Source: Bacillota bacterium
Lineage (GTDB): Bacteria > Bacillota > Proteinivoracia > UBA4975 > VEMY01
Length of the DNA: 36,804 bases
Reading direction: 5' to 3'
NCBI GenBank assembly: GCA_009711825.1
Contig: VEMY01000029.1
Span: forward strand, 1 to 36,804
In this document: in pieces, positions 15,253 through 23,674 of the stretch
Position numbering within the stretch: the first letter of the stretch is position 1
How the letters are laid out: each line of letters begins with the position of its first letter
Position numbers and translations under genes: made by a program
The notes under the pieces: generated by a model
What the model saw: the letters and a program-made list of their open reading frames with translations, nothing else
Databases searched by the model: none
Told to the model about the DNA's origin: nothing

Positions 15253-16855
15253 ATGAAACGACATCATTTCACCGGCACCAGTGACCTCCTCCGGTTTATA
15301 TTGCGGCGAGACCGCATTCGCCTTTGCATCTGGCTGGTCTCCATCACCTTCTGTGTCGTGTTGTTTGCCATCAGCTTTGTGGAAACACTCCCCACCGAAG
15401 CGGATCGGATGGCCAGGGCGGAGTTTATCCAAGTGCCTGCAAATGTCGCCCTGACGCGACCCGGACATGGCATTGATAACTACACCTATGGTGCAATGAT
15501 TGCCAACGAGCTGGGGTTTCTCACCGCAGTGGCGATTGCGCTGATGAATATCTTCCTCATTGCCCGGCATACTAGGGCCGAGGAGGAAAGCGGCCGGAGT
15601 GAATTAATTCGGGCTGCGGTAGTTGGTCGCTACGCCCCACTCACGGCGGCATTGCTTGTCTCACTAGGGGCGAACCTAGTTCTGGGCTTGGCCATCGCCA
15701 CCGGCCTCTTGGCCAGTATGGAATTAAGCGCCACAGGCTGTATTGCCTTTGGTGGCTGGCTGGCGGCATTGGGTATCGTTTTTGCCACTATCACCGCCGC
15801 CATCGTTCAGCTCACCCAACACACCCGGGCCGCCAAGGGATTTTCCGGCCTTGTCCTCGGCGTCGCCTTTGCCCTCAGGGCGTGGGGAGACATCGGTGAC
15901 GGCACCGCGTCCTGGTTCTCACCTTTTGGTTGGGGCCAAGCAACGAAACCATTTGTTGATGAGCGCTGGTGGCCACTGCTGATTTCCCTGGGATTTGCGG
16001 CCCTGCTGACCCTGGCAGCATACTTCCTTTGTTCCCGTGTTCCCGGAGGGACTTTGACGCTGGAATATTCAGACTCATGCCTGGTCGTGAACAGGCCTCA
16101 CCGCTTCTGTCCGGACCTCTGGGGCTAGCATTCCGCTTGCAGCGCTCCAGCCTGATTTCTTGGGTTGTCTGCCTGGGACTGTTCGGAATATTTTTAGGCG
16201 GCCTGGGCCAGGAAGCCCAGACGTTTTTCGCTGACAACCCCCAATTGGAAGAGTTTTATGCCCAAGCAGGGGCTGGCAGTATCTCAGACGGGACTTATGT
16301 AATATTCCTGCGCTTAGTAGCGATTCTAGTTGCCGCCTTCGGCATCATAACCATGTCACGGATGCGAAATGAAGAACAGTCGGGAAGAGTAGAGGCGGTT
16401 TTGGGACAGCCACCTCTCGCTGGCGCTACGCCGGCAGCTATCTGACAGTGGCAACAGTTGGCAGTCTGGCGGCGCTCCTGGTAGTGGGCCTGAGCGCGGG
16501 AGCGACTCTGGCGGCAGCTGGCGGTGAGCTCTCCGAGGTAACCAGACTCCTGGAAGCGGCGCTAGTCAATATTGCGCCCGTATGGCTGCTGGTTGGTCTG
16601 GCCCTGGCCCTCATCGGATTTGTCCCACGCATAAGCGGACTGGTCTGGCTGTTAGTTGTCTATGGTCTGATCTCGGAGCTCATCGGACCGCTTCTGCAAT
16701 TTCCCCAGTGGACCAACAACCTCTCCCCCTTCTATAATGTTCCCAAGCTGCCAGCGGAGGAACTGACACTTGTCCCCCTGTTGATTATGCTGGCGATTGC
16801 TGTCGCTCTCTCCGCCTTAGGTCTTGTTGCATATCGTCGCAGAGTGCGTCTCTAA
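15253..16855 (+). pseudogene. ABC exporter permease (COG3559-like, polyketide antibiotic exporter family), two frameshifts
   Basis: A repaired protein would be about 530 aa with roughly 12 membrane segments. The frame-1 part (15253 to about 16040) holds RAEEESGRSELIRAAVVGRY and the FSPFGWGQATKPFVDERWW signature of this exporter family. Frame 1 is lost at an 8-bp tandem duplication, TGTTCCCG at 16030-16037 and 16038-16045. Removing one copy joins YFLCS to RRDFDAGIF. The second break lies at 16404-16408, where one missing base would give VLGTATSRWRYAG. The end, RRRVRL, is intact. The gene begins 2 nt after the ATPase stop and is followed by a good terminator, so it was a two-gene exporter operon. 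Confidence 0.85.
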
Positions 16856-16863
16856 AACAATAC

Positions 16864-16897
16864 AGCCGGTGAGAATCGTCTCACCGGCTTTCGTTTA
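16864..16897 (+). terminator. Terminator after the exporter operon
   Basis: AGCCGGTGAGA (16864-16874) and TCTCACCGGCT (16879-16889) form 11-bp perfect arms with an ATCG loop, followed by TTCGTTT. Confidence 0.85.
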
Positions 16898-16954
16898 GAG
16901 CTGATAGATATTGTGAAACCTGTCAACTTGGGTCCCAGGCTCTGTTTGGTCTAT

Positions 16955-17389
16955 TTATTTCAGCTTTTCCACCGCTAAACTGGCTTCCCAATTGTCTGGG
17001 TTAAAACCTCTCCTGCCCAGCAGAAAATAGTCAATGTCATGAACAATTCTGTGCATCACTACCCACCGTTCTCTGCTCAAACCCTGTTCAGCCAAAGCAA
17101 TGAACGCTTCTAAATCCCTGGTTAGTGGTTCATAGTAGGATTGCGTTGCCATGCTCTTGAACCTAGGCACATGCACGCTCAGCATCTCCTCAAGATCTTT
17201 ACTGTCCGGGTGTCTGCCCCAGCAAACCGTATCATTCAAGAATTCATGCGCCTGGGTAATATATCCCAGCTGCCCTCTGGACAAACCGGACAACTCCAGA
17301 AGTTTCTGGGTTTCGTTCCGGTCTTCCCCGAACATAACCCAGGCCATTGCGCCGCCTGTTACCAGCACCAACAACAATACCACTATCAC
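16955..17389 (-). CDS. Small membrane-anchored protein of unknown function
   Basis: The 144-aa frame has one N-terminal hydrophobic segment (VVLLLVLVTGGAMAWVMF) and a helical soluble part rich in H, W and charged residues (WVVMHRIVHDIDYFLLGRRGFNPDNWE). I do not recognise the family. GTG 17389 is the first usable start but has no good Shine-Dalgarno. AAGGTGTG lies further up in another frame: a GTG there (GTGAAAAATAGC) runs into a stop after three codons, and dropping one A of the A5 run would give an in-frame MKIAKRVIVV start. So the start is uncertain and the gene may have a small indel. Confidence 0.5.
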   Translation of the reverse strand: MIVVLLLVLVTGGAMAWVMFGEDRNETQKLLELSGLSRGQLGYITQAHEFLNDTVCWGRHPDSKDLEEMLSVHVPRFKSMATQSYYEPLTRDLEAFIALAEQGLSRERWVVMHRIVHDIDYFLLGRRGFNPDNWEASLAVEKLK

Positions 17390-17458
17390 ACGTTTAGCTA
17401 TTTTTCACACCTTCTTACGTTCTTCTTTTGACGAAGGATTACAAGCAGTGTGCATTTC

Positions 17459-18886
17459 CTAGCCCTTCTGTGTGCCGCCTAACTTCTCAGTAAGCAGTTG
17501 CTTGACCAATCGGGGATTGGCCCGGCCGCTGCTGGCCTTCATAACCTGACCGACCAGGAAACCTAAAGCCCGATCCTTGCCCCCTCTATAATCAGCTACA
17601 GATTGGGGGTTATCGGCAAGCGTCTTGGCGACCAAATGAGCAAGCTCCGTTTGGTCACTGACCTGAGACCAGCCCCGGGCCTGGACAATCTCCGCCGGAC
17701 TACCTCCGTGGCTAAGCATTTCTTTTAGCACCTGGCGTGCGATGTTGCCACTGATTACTCCCGATTGCTCCAATTGGATTAGCTCCCCCAGATCCCGGGG
17801 GGTGATTCGCAGCTCTGATAGGGATTGACAGGTCTTGTTTTGGTGCCGCGCGACTTCGCCCAGCAGCCAATTGGCCACTGCCTTTGGGTTGACGCCAAAT
17901 TCAAGTACAGCCTCAAACCAATCCGCGCGATAACGTTCACTAATCAGCAAGTCGGCATCATAAGCACCCAGTCCATACTGCTCCTGAAAGCGGCTCGCCC
18001 GGGCGCCTGGAAGTTCGGGAACCTGCGCCTTAGCCGTGTTTAGCATCGTCTGTGTAATTTGAAGCGGAGGCAGGTCCGGTTCCGGGAAATAGCGGTAATC
18101 GGAGGCCTGTTCCTTATCGCGCATCGGCACGGTGCAGTATCTATTCTCATCCCAGCGCCGGGTTTCCCTGGAGATTTGTTTCCCGGAAGCCAGCAACTGT
18201 CTTTGGCGTCCGATTTCATAATTCAGCGCCCTTTCCAAGGCCCGCAGACTGTTAAGGTTTTTCAGCTCCGTCTTTTCCCCAAATCCCTCGCTGCCAGTCG
18301 GTCGCAAAGAAATGTTAGCGTCACAACGCAGTTCGCCCGCCTCCATCCGACATTCGGAAACCTGACAGTAGCGAAGGATATCACGAATTGCTTCCACATA
18401 CATACGGGCCTCCCCTGGCCTAACAAGCTCCGGTTCTGAGACAATTTCCACCAGCGGAATCCCACTGCGGTTAAAGTCCAGCAAGGTTTCTGTGGCTGTA
18501 TGCTGCGATTTCCCCGCATCCTCTTCCAGATGCAGGCGGGTAATGTTTATTCGCCTGCCGTCCGCAAGTTCCACCCAACCACCTCGGGCTAGGGGCGTCT
18601 CATGTTGAGTAATCTGATACCCCTTGGGCAGGTCGGGATAAAAATAGTTCTTGCGGCTAAAACTGCTCTCGCTGTTAATCTCGCAATTCAGGGCCAAAGC
18701 CGCAATCAGCGCCTTGTCCACAGCACTGCCGTTTAACACCGGCAATGCCCCCGGCAGCCCGAGGCAGACCGGGCAGACCTGGGTGTTGGCAGCGGCGCCA
18801 AATCTTGCGGGGCAGGCGCAGAACAGTTTACTCTCCGTATTCAGTTCAACGTGTAACTCCAGTCCAATTACTGTTTCCCAAGCCAA
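17459..18886 (-). CDS. gatB: Asp-tRNA(Asn)/Glu-tRNA(Gln) amidotransferase subunit B
   Basis: The 475-aa protein is full length. WETVIGLELHVELNTESKLFC at the N-terminus is diagnostic, followed by a zinc site (CAC, then CPVC). The kinase/amidase cradle continues with GIPLVEIVSEPE and DYRYFPEPDLPPL, and the tail domain ends in the usual VGQVMKASSGRANPRLV. GatB activates the Glu or Asp on mischarged tRNA and channels ammonia from GatA. The start is TTG 18886, directly after the gatA TAG, with GGAGGTGGG upstream inside gatA. It is the last gene of the gatC-gatA-gatB operon. Confidence 0.96.
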   Translation of the reverse strand: MAWETVIGLELHVELNTESKLFCACPARFGAAANTQVCPVCLGLPGALPVLNGSAVDKALIAALALNCEINSESSFSRKNYFYPDLPKGYQITQHETPLARGGWVELADGRRINITRLHLEEDAGKSQHTATETLLDFNRSGIPLVEIVSEPELVRPGEARMYVEAIRDILRYCQVSECRMEAGELRCDANISLRPTGSEGFGEKTELKNLNSLRALERALNYEIGRQRQLLASGKQISRETRRWDENRYCTVPMRDKEQASDYRYFPEPDLPPLQITQTMLNTAKAQVPELPGARASRFQEQYGLGAYDADLLISERYRADWFEAVLEFGVNPKAVANWLLGEVARHQNKTCQSLSELRITPRDLGELIQLEQSGVISGNIARQVLKEMLSHGGSPAEIVQARGWSQVSDQTELAHLVAKTLADNPQSVADYRGGKDRALGFLVGQVMKASSGRANPRLVKQLLTEKLGGTQKG

Positions 18887-20314
18887 CTAACCCACCTCCG
18901 GAAGCTGAAGATGCCAATCGCTGAGGCACTGCCAGGTGTGACCAACCTGGATCAACAGGCCCTCCTCATAGCGTGCGGCCACCAATTGCAAGCCAACAGG
19001 TAGTCCATCCGTAAAACCACAGGGCATGGATATCGCCGGTAGGCCGGCGAGACTAGACGGGATTGTATAATAGTCATTCATATACATGGTCAGTGGATTC
19101 GGTTGTTCCCCAAGCTTGAAGGCCGGGCCGGGAGTTGTAGGCAAAAGCAGCACGTCGACTTCAGCGAAAAGACGATCAATGTACTTGCGAATTATCGTTC
19201 TTGCCCGCAGGGCCGCATTGTATAAGTCTTCATCTGCTCGTGCGCCAAGCACGTATGTGCCCAGCATCAAGCGCCGCTTTACCTCCGGGCCGAAATCCCG
19301 ACTGCGTTTGTAAACATCACTGAGTTCAGCAGCGGATGAACGCACGCCAAAGCGGATTCCGTCAAACCGGGCAAGGTTAGAGGAGGCCTCTGCTGGGCCA
19401 AGGATATGATAACAGGCCAGGGCTTCCTTATTGTATGGCAAAGAAACTCCCTGGAGCCGAGCGCCGGCCGTTTCCAGGGCCCGGGCAGCCGACATCACCG
19501 CCGCGCCGGTATCTGTGTCGAGACCGTTATCAAAGGCCTCCTGGATGATGCCAATGCGCAGGCCGGTCACTTCATTGCGGATATAGTCTGTGAAGTCGGG
19601 GACTGGTTCAGAACAGGAAGTGCTGTCACCGGGGTCATGGCCACAAATACTGTTTAATACATAGGCACAGTCTGCCACTGTGCGGGTTAGGGGTCCAATT
19701 TGATCAATCGAGGAGGAAAAGGCCACAAGACCACGACGGCTGACCCGTCCGTAACTTGGGCGCATTCCTACCACACCACAAAAACTGGCAGGCTGCCGAA
19801 TCGAGCCGCCGGTGTCCGAACCTAGGGCGAAAGGCACACAGCCGGCTGCAACGGCTGCTGCCGAACCGCCGCTGGACCCTCCCGGAACCCGGGACAAATC
19901 CCAGGGGTTCCTGACGGGACCAAAGGCAGAATGCTCATTGGAAGAGCCCATGGCAAACTCATCGAGATTGAGCTTGCCCAACAACGGAGACTGGGCCAAG
20001 GCGGTGATAACATGGGCATCTGCCGGCGGCCGATAATCCGCCAAAACCCTAGATGCGCAGGTTAACGGCACTCCCTTAACGGCAATATTATCCTTGACCG
20101 CCACCGGCACCCCTGCCAACAGTGGTAGCTCAGTGCCCTGTTGGCGCAAGGCATCCACTGTCCCGGCTGTAGCCAGAGCCCGCTCCGTAGTCTTGGTTAT
20201 GTAGAGATTAAGCTTTGACGCCCTTTGCTCCCGGGCCAGATATTGTTCTGTAAGACATCGTGAGCTCATGGCGCCGGAAGCCAGTTTGGGCAGAATTTCG
20301 GTCAGAGTCATCAT
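18887..20314 (-). CDS. gatA: Asp-tRNA(Asn)/Glu-tRNA(Gln) amidotransferase subunit A
   Basis: The 475-aa amidase-signature protein has the Ser-cisSer-Lys triad visible: Lys74 in VAVKDN, Ser148 in PGGSSGGSAAAVAAG and Ser171 in GSDTGGSIRQPA. It hydrolyses glutamine to supply ammonia for tRNA-dependent Gln or Asn formation. It overlaps gatC by 4 nt (ATGA). GGAGG lies only 4 nt before ATG 20314 and 7 nt before the adjoining ATG at 20311, so the second Met may be the true start. The presence of the complex suggests a Gram-positive-type indirect tRNA amidation route. Confidence 0.96.
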   Translation of the reverse strand: MMTLTEILPKLASGAMSSRCLTEQYLAREQRASKLNLYITKTTERALATAGTVDALRQQGTELPLLAGVPVAVKDNIAVKGVPLTCASRVLADYRPPADAHVITALAQSPLLGKLNLDEFAMGSSNEHSAFGPVRNPWDLSRVPGGSSGGSAAAVAAGCVPFALGSDTGGSIRQPASFCGVVGMRPSYGRVSRRGLVAFSSSIDQIGPLTRTVADCAYVLNSICGHDPGDSTSCSEPVPDFTDYIRNEVTGLRIGIIQEAFDNGLDTDTGAAVMSAARALETAGARLQGVSLPYNKEALACYHILGPAEASSNLARFDGIRFGVRSSAAELSDVYKRSRDFGPEVKRRLMLGTYVLGARADEDLYNAALRARTIIRKYIDRLFAEVDVLLLPTTPGPAFKLGEQPNPLTMYMNDYYTIPSSLAGLPAISMPCGFTDGLPVGLQLVAARYEEGLLIQVGHTWQCLSDWHLQLPEVG

Positions 20315-20601
20315 TCAACCTCCATCACAGGCGGCACCCGATGTCTGCCCTCTTTGTGCTCTGGCGCCAATGCAAGCGTTTCCCCAATCTCCAGGCCTGG
20401 CTCCACCCGGTCAGGGCGCAGGGGACAGCAATAGGCACAGGTCGTTGTGGTCGGTTTGACAGAGCCCGAGTCCATTGCCTTTAGTACTTGACTGTATTCC
20501 AGCACCGACTGCAACTGCCGGGCAAACTGCTGCTGTTCACTAGAATCTAATTCCAACCGAGCCAGGGCGGCAATTCGATTTATATCATTAGTAGTAATCA
20601 T
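20311..20601 (-). CDS. gatC: Asp-tRNA(Asn)/Glu-tRNA(Gln) amidotransferase subunit C
   Basis: The 96-aa protein shows the GatC pattern: ITTNDINRIAALARLELDSSE, then a helix ending in YSQVLKAMDSG, and a proline-rich, Arg/Asp-containing C-terminal half (PLRPDRVEPGLE) that wraps around GatA and GatB. It is the first gene of the operon. GGGGGATGA precedes ATG 20601. The central CAYCC is unusual; GatC proteins do not normally have this cysteine cluster. Confidence 0.93.
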   Translation of the reverse strand: MITTNDINRIAALARLELDSSEQQQFARQLQSVLEYSQVLKAMDSGSVKPTTTTCAYCCPLRPDRVEPGLEIGETLALAPEHKEGRHRVPPVMEVE

Positions 20602-20631
20602 CGGTCATCCCCCCATGTGTTTTCTTTTTTT

Positions 20632-20660
20632 ATTATAACATGGGAAAAAATTCTAATGAA
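20632..20660 (-). promoter_or_regulatory. Probable gatCAB promoter
   Basis: On the minus strand TATAAT (20632-20637) is preceded, after 17 nt, by TTCATT (20655-20660). The -10 is perfect and the -35 weak. It lies 31 nt upstream of the gatC start. Confidence 0.5.
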
Positions 20661-20667
20661 AATTTTG

Positions 20668-20696
20668 TTGTCAAACGCTTGAGAAATTGGTATCAT
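20668..20696 (+). promoter_or_regulatory. Promoter of the ribU riboswitch transcript
   Basis: TTGTCA (20668-20673) and TATCAT (20691-20696) are spaced by 17 nt. Transcription would start near 20703, about 20 nt before the FMN aptamer. Confidence 0.65.
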
Positions 20697-20718
20697 GAAT
20701 ATACAAAACAATATTGAA

Positions 20719-20836
20719 GGTGCCTTCAGGGCCGGGTGCAATTCCCGACCGGCGGTAAAGCCCGCGAGCCCCCCACGGGGTTGATTTGGTGAAATTCCAA
20801 AGCCGACAGTAACAGTCTGGATGGGAGAAGGGACTT
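20719..20836 (+). ncRNA. FMN riboswitch (RFN element)
   Basis: The conserved RFN segments appear in order: CTTCAGGGCCGGGTGCAATTC, CCGACCGGCGGTAAAGCCCGCGAGC, a variable arm, TGATTTGGTGAAATTCC, then AAAGCCGACAGT and GTCTGGATGGGAGAAGG. P1 can form between CCTTC near 20723-20727 and GAAGG at 20827-20831. FMN binding turns off riboflavin synthesis or uptake genes; here the gene is ribU. Confidence 0.95.
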
Positions 20837-20912
20837 TTTGCTGCCCATGTTTATTTCTGTGCAGCAGTCCTCCTCCTGAAGAAAATACCTTCAGGAATTT
20901 TAATTTTAAGGA
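20831..20912 (+). promoter_or_regulatory. Riboswitch expression platform with terminator and anti-SD possibilities
   Basis: GGACT...GCTGC (20831-20844) can pair with GCAGCAGTCC (20861-20870). A second hairpin, CCTGAAG (20875-20881) with CTTCAGG (20889-20895), is followed by AATTTTAATTTT, a terminator shape. CCTCCTCC at 20869-20876 is also complementary to the GGAGGAG ribosome site at 20910-20916, so translation could be blocked too. Confidence 0.6.
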
Positions 20913-20921
20913 GGAGTTTTT

Positions 20922-21530
20922 ATGGAACGTTCTTTGGCAACAAACAGGTCAATGGTCAGTTACTTAGTGAAAATCGGTTTACTTTCGGCACTGGCATTTA
21001 TCCTCATGTTTTTGGATTTTCCGATTCCGCTTTTCCCGGCATTTTTAAAGATGGATTTTGGCGATGTGCCGGCGCTGATTGCCGGGTTTTCACTGGGACC
21101 GGTGGCAGGTGTTTTTGTGCAACTGATTAAAAATATCCTGTATTTTTTCACCAAAAGTTCGACAATGGGTGTCGGTTCCCTGGGCAACTTCCTCACCGGC
21201 GTGACCTTGATTGTGCCTGCAGCCCTGATCTACCGGCGTATGCACACCCGAGGAGGCGCGCTCCTGGGAGTGCTGGTTGGAACTGCAGTTATGGCCCTGT
21301 TTATGGCCGTGTTCAATTACTACGTGCTGATACCTTTATACATCACCGTTCTGGGATTCAGCATGGAGGCCGTTGTTGGCATGGGGACCGCAGTGAATGC
21401 CAATATTACCGACCTGCGTTCACTTGTTATCCTCGGGGTCACTCCGTTCAACATCTTTAAGGGACTGGCTGTTTCATTGGTCACCTTCCTGCTCTACAAG
21501 CATCTATCGCCAATACTGCGTCAAAAATAA
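20922..21530 (+). CDS. ribU: Riboflavin ECF transporter S component RibU
   Basis: The 202-aa membrane protein has about six hydrophobic segments. The typical RibU features are LSALAFILMFLDFPIPLFPAFLKMDFGDVPALIAGFSLGPVAG near the N-terminus and NYYVLIPLY with a conserved loop. It binds riboflavin outside the cell and works with the shared EcfT/EcfA1A2 module, which is not encoded here. The FMN riboswitch upstream makes the substrate assignment strong. AAGGAGGAG precedes ATG 20922. Confidence 0.93.
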   Translation: MERSLATNRSMVSYLVKIGLLSALAFILMFLDFPIPLFPAFLKMDFGDVPALIAGFSLGPVAGVFVQLIKNILYFFTKSSTMGVGSLGNFLTGVTLIVPAALIYRRMHTRGGALLGVLVGTAVMALFMAVFNYYVLIPLYITVLGFSMEAVVGMGTAVNANITDLRSLVILGVTPFNIFKGLAVSLVTFLLYKHLSPILRQK

Positions 21531-21541
21531 ACTAATTGAAT

Positions 21542-21575
21542 CAGGGCGGCATTAGCTGCCCTGTTCTTTATTTGC
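21542..21575 (+). terminator. Terminator after ribU
   Basis: CAGGGCGGC (21542-21550) and GCTGCCCTG (21555-21563) pair with one G-U pair and an ATTA loop, followed by TTCTTTATTT. Confidence 0.75.
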
Positions 21576-21610
21576 TCGCTATGGTATATTCTTTTACAGA
21601 GGTGGTAAAC

Positions 21611-22690
21611 ATGCTGGAAAAATTGCGGACAAACCCCGTGCTTAAATTGATAGTACAAATAGTAGCAGCCATCCTATTAATAGTTCTGCTCTGGTTGTTC
21701 GGCGCAAAACTGTTGTCCATCCTGATGCCCTTCGCGATTGCCTTCACCATCGCCTATATCTTAAATCCGATGGTTGTATGGCTGCAAAAGCGTAAAATTA
21801 AACGTTTCATCGCTGTAATCATCATTTACTTTATTTTCTTCGGCTTGTTGTTCATGCTCTTCTCCCGACTGGTGCCGGCTGTGGTGGCCGAGGTCAACCG
21901 GTTTTCCGGCCACATCCCCAGGTACATTCAACAAGCCCAGGAGCTAATTCAAGAGTTTGAAGACGCACGTAACCATCTAGAGCTCCCAGACACAGTGCAT
22001 GAAGTAATCAATGACGGTCTGGCCTCTTTGGAGAGCACATTACTGACAACACTATCCAGAATCCCAGAGTATACAACCGGTTTTGCACGCTTTTTATTTG
22101 ATGTATTCTTGGTCCTGATTCTGACCTTCTATTTCCTTAAGGACTTCCACATTATCAAAAAGGGAATCCTCAATGCTATCCCCGCAAATCGCAAACACCG
22201 GGCATACAAAATCCTGCGGGAAATTGATCAAAGTCTTGGAAATTACATCCGGGGACAGTTGATTATCTGCTCAGTGATTGGCGTTTCAACATACTTGGGC
22301 CTGCTCGTCCTTGGCGTTGACTTTGCCATGATGCTGGGCGTTGTCGCCGGCGTTACCAACATCATCCCCTATTTTGGCCCCTTTATCGGCGCCTTCCCAG
22401 CAGTTATCGTCGCCCTGCTGCAATCACCGCTGATGGCCCTGAAGGTAGCGATTGTAATCACCGTAATTCAGCAGGTTGAAAGCCAGCTGATTGCACCCCA
22501 GGTCCTGGGTAAGCGCATGGGCATGCATCCCCTACTGGTAATCGGTGCCCTGATTGCCGGCGGTCAGTTCTTCGGTATTATCGGTATGGTAATCGGGGTG
22601 CCGGTGGTGGCAATTATCCGCGTGCTCATCCGCAATCTAAAGAACCCGTTTGGACAAGACGCCGCCACCCCTGGGCTTGCAAAAAAATAG
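21611..22690 (+). CDS. AI-2E/PerM family membrane transporter
   Basis: The 359-aa protein has seven to eight membrane segments in the PF01594 pattern. N-terminal helices contain AILLIVLLWLFGAKLLSILMP and IAFTIAYILNPMVVWLQ, then an extracytoplasmic or amphipathic section (RYIQQAQELIQEFED), and the C-terminal block GVVAGVTNIIPYFGPFIGAFP and IAPQVLGKRMGMHPLLVIGALIAGGQFFG is diagnostic. The family includes proposed AI-2 exporters and Na+/H+ antiporter relatives, and substrate cannot be deduced. ATG 21611 with GAGGTGG upstream is preferred to earlier in-frame starts that lack a site. Confidence 0.9.
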   Translation: MLEKLRTNPVLKLIVQIVAAILLIVLLWLFGAKLLSILMPFAIAFTIAYILNPMVVWLQKRKIKRFIAVIIIYFIFFGLLFMLFSRLVPAVVAEVNRFSGHIPRYIQQAQELIQEFEDARNHLELPDTVHEVINDGLASLESTLLTTLSRIPEYTTGFARFLFDVFLVLILTFYFLKDFHIIKKGILNAIPANRKHRAYKILREIDQSLGNYIRGQLIICSVIGVSTYLGLLVLGVDFAMMLGVVAGVTNIIPYFGPFIGAFPAVIVALLQSPLMALKVAIVITVIQQVESQLIAPQVLGKRMGMHPLLVIGALIAGGQFFGIIGMVIGVPVVAIIRVLIRNLKNPFGQDAATPGLAKK

Positions 22691-22700
22691 TCTGGAATCG

Positions 22701-22727
22701 AATAAGCCGGCCATGTGCCGGCTTATT
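22701..22727. terminator. Bidirectional terminator between convergent genes
   Basis: AATAAGCCGGC (22701-22711) and GCCGGCTTATT (22717-22727) form 11-bp perfect arms with a CATGT loop. The arms themselves provide the T/A flanks on both strands. It overlaps the stop of the minus-strand gene. Confidence 0.85.
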
Positions 22728-23550
22728 TTGTGTACATCAAGACCAAACCAAGGCCAGTCATCAGCAGTACCGCCAGCAAATAACTGCCGGCCAATACCGC
22801 TAAAGATGCCGGCAGAAGCGCCAGCAATGGGTAAGCGAATACCCGTCCAAAAAAGACTGCCGCCACCAAGATTCCGGTGAGGATTGCAACACCGGCGCCA
22901 CACCAAAGCTTGCAAACCCAGCCCAGGGTCTGAAAACGTCCCCGACGTCCGGCCAGACCGATGACCCCGTAGAGCATGAAAATCAATGACATGAAAAGCA
23001 AGTTGGCGAAGAGAGCGCGCCCCCGGAAATTTGGCGGCAGCCGCCCGGGCGTTTCAAAGGGCGCCAGTGCCTCCATAGCCACCCCCGCCGTCTCTGGCGC
23101 CGGACCCACTAGTACCAGCCAAACGCTACCAAACTGTGGATGATGGGGATGCCAGATTCCTGCCACAGGGAGCTCCATTGACAGACCGTCAATATCCAAT
23201 CCCAGAACATCACCCAAGCCAATACCCCGCCAGCGCCAGATCTCGTGGGATACCAACAGAAACATATCGCCGGATGTTAGGGTCGGCTCATAGCGCCACA
23301 GCCGGTCAGGATCCAGTCCGGCTGCACTTAATACATCCCAGTCCGGCACATGAATCACCTTGCTGTTAAATAAATCTGCAGTTCCCAGGATCCGGACTTC
23401 AGAACTGCCGGGATGCCACAGGCGCTGACTGCGTACCTGGGCATAATCGGGCATAAATCCGCAGGCCAGAATCATGCCGCTGATAATCCCGCTGAAAATA
23501 GAAAACAAAAGTACTCCCGCCAACGTGCGACTGTACAGGCTCTCACTCAT
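22723..23550 (-). CDS. Membrane protein of unknown function (275 aa)
   Basis: One hydrophobic segment lies near the N-terminus (AGVLLFSIFSGIISGMILACGF), followed by a soluble domain of about 130 residues and three to four C-terminal membrane helices (LLFMSLIFMLYGVIGLAG; VAILTGILVAAVFFG; LLALLPASLAVLAGSYLLAVLLMTGLGLVLM). I do not recognise it. ATG 23550 (MSESLYSRTL) is chosen because AAAGGA lies 9 nt upstream. It is divergent from the RnfD-like gene. Confidence 0.65.
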   Translation of the reverse strand: MSESLYSRTLAGVLLFSIFSGIISGMILACGFMPDYAQVRSQRLWHPGSSEVRILGTADLFNSKVIHVPDWDVLSAAGLDPDRLWRYEPTLTSGDMFLLVSHEIWRWRGIGLGDVLGLDIDGLSMELPVAGIWHPHHPQFGSVWLVLVGPAPETAGVAMEALAPFETPGRLPPNFRGRALFANLLFMSLIFMLYGVIGLAGRRGRFQTLGWVCKLWCGAGVAILTGILVAAVFFGRVFAYPLLALLPASLAVLAGSYLLAVLLMTGLGLVLMYTK

Positions 23551-23614
23551 CGCGTCCATTCCTTTACAGTAATTACTGGCTAGTATGTCTGTCAAAAGAG
23601 CGAAAATACCCCTC

Positions 23615-23644
23615 TTGCCCCAAATGATATTTCTATGGCACAAT
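23615..23644 (+). promoter_or_regulatory. Possible promoter of the RnfD-like gene
   Basis: TTGCCC (23615-23620) and CACAAT (23639-23644) are 18 nt apart, 30 nt upstream of the start codon. Both boxes are weak. Confidence 0.35.
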
Positions 23645-23674
23645 ACTGGTAAAGCTTACACGGAGGGGAGAAAA

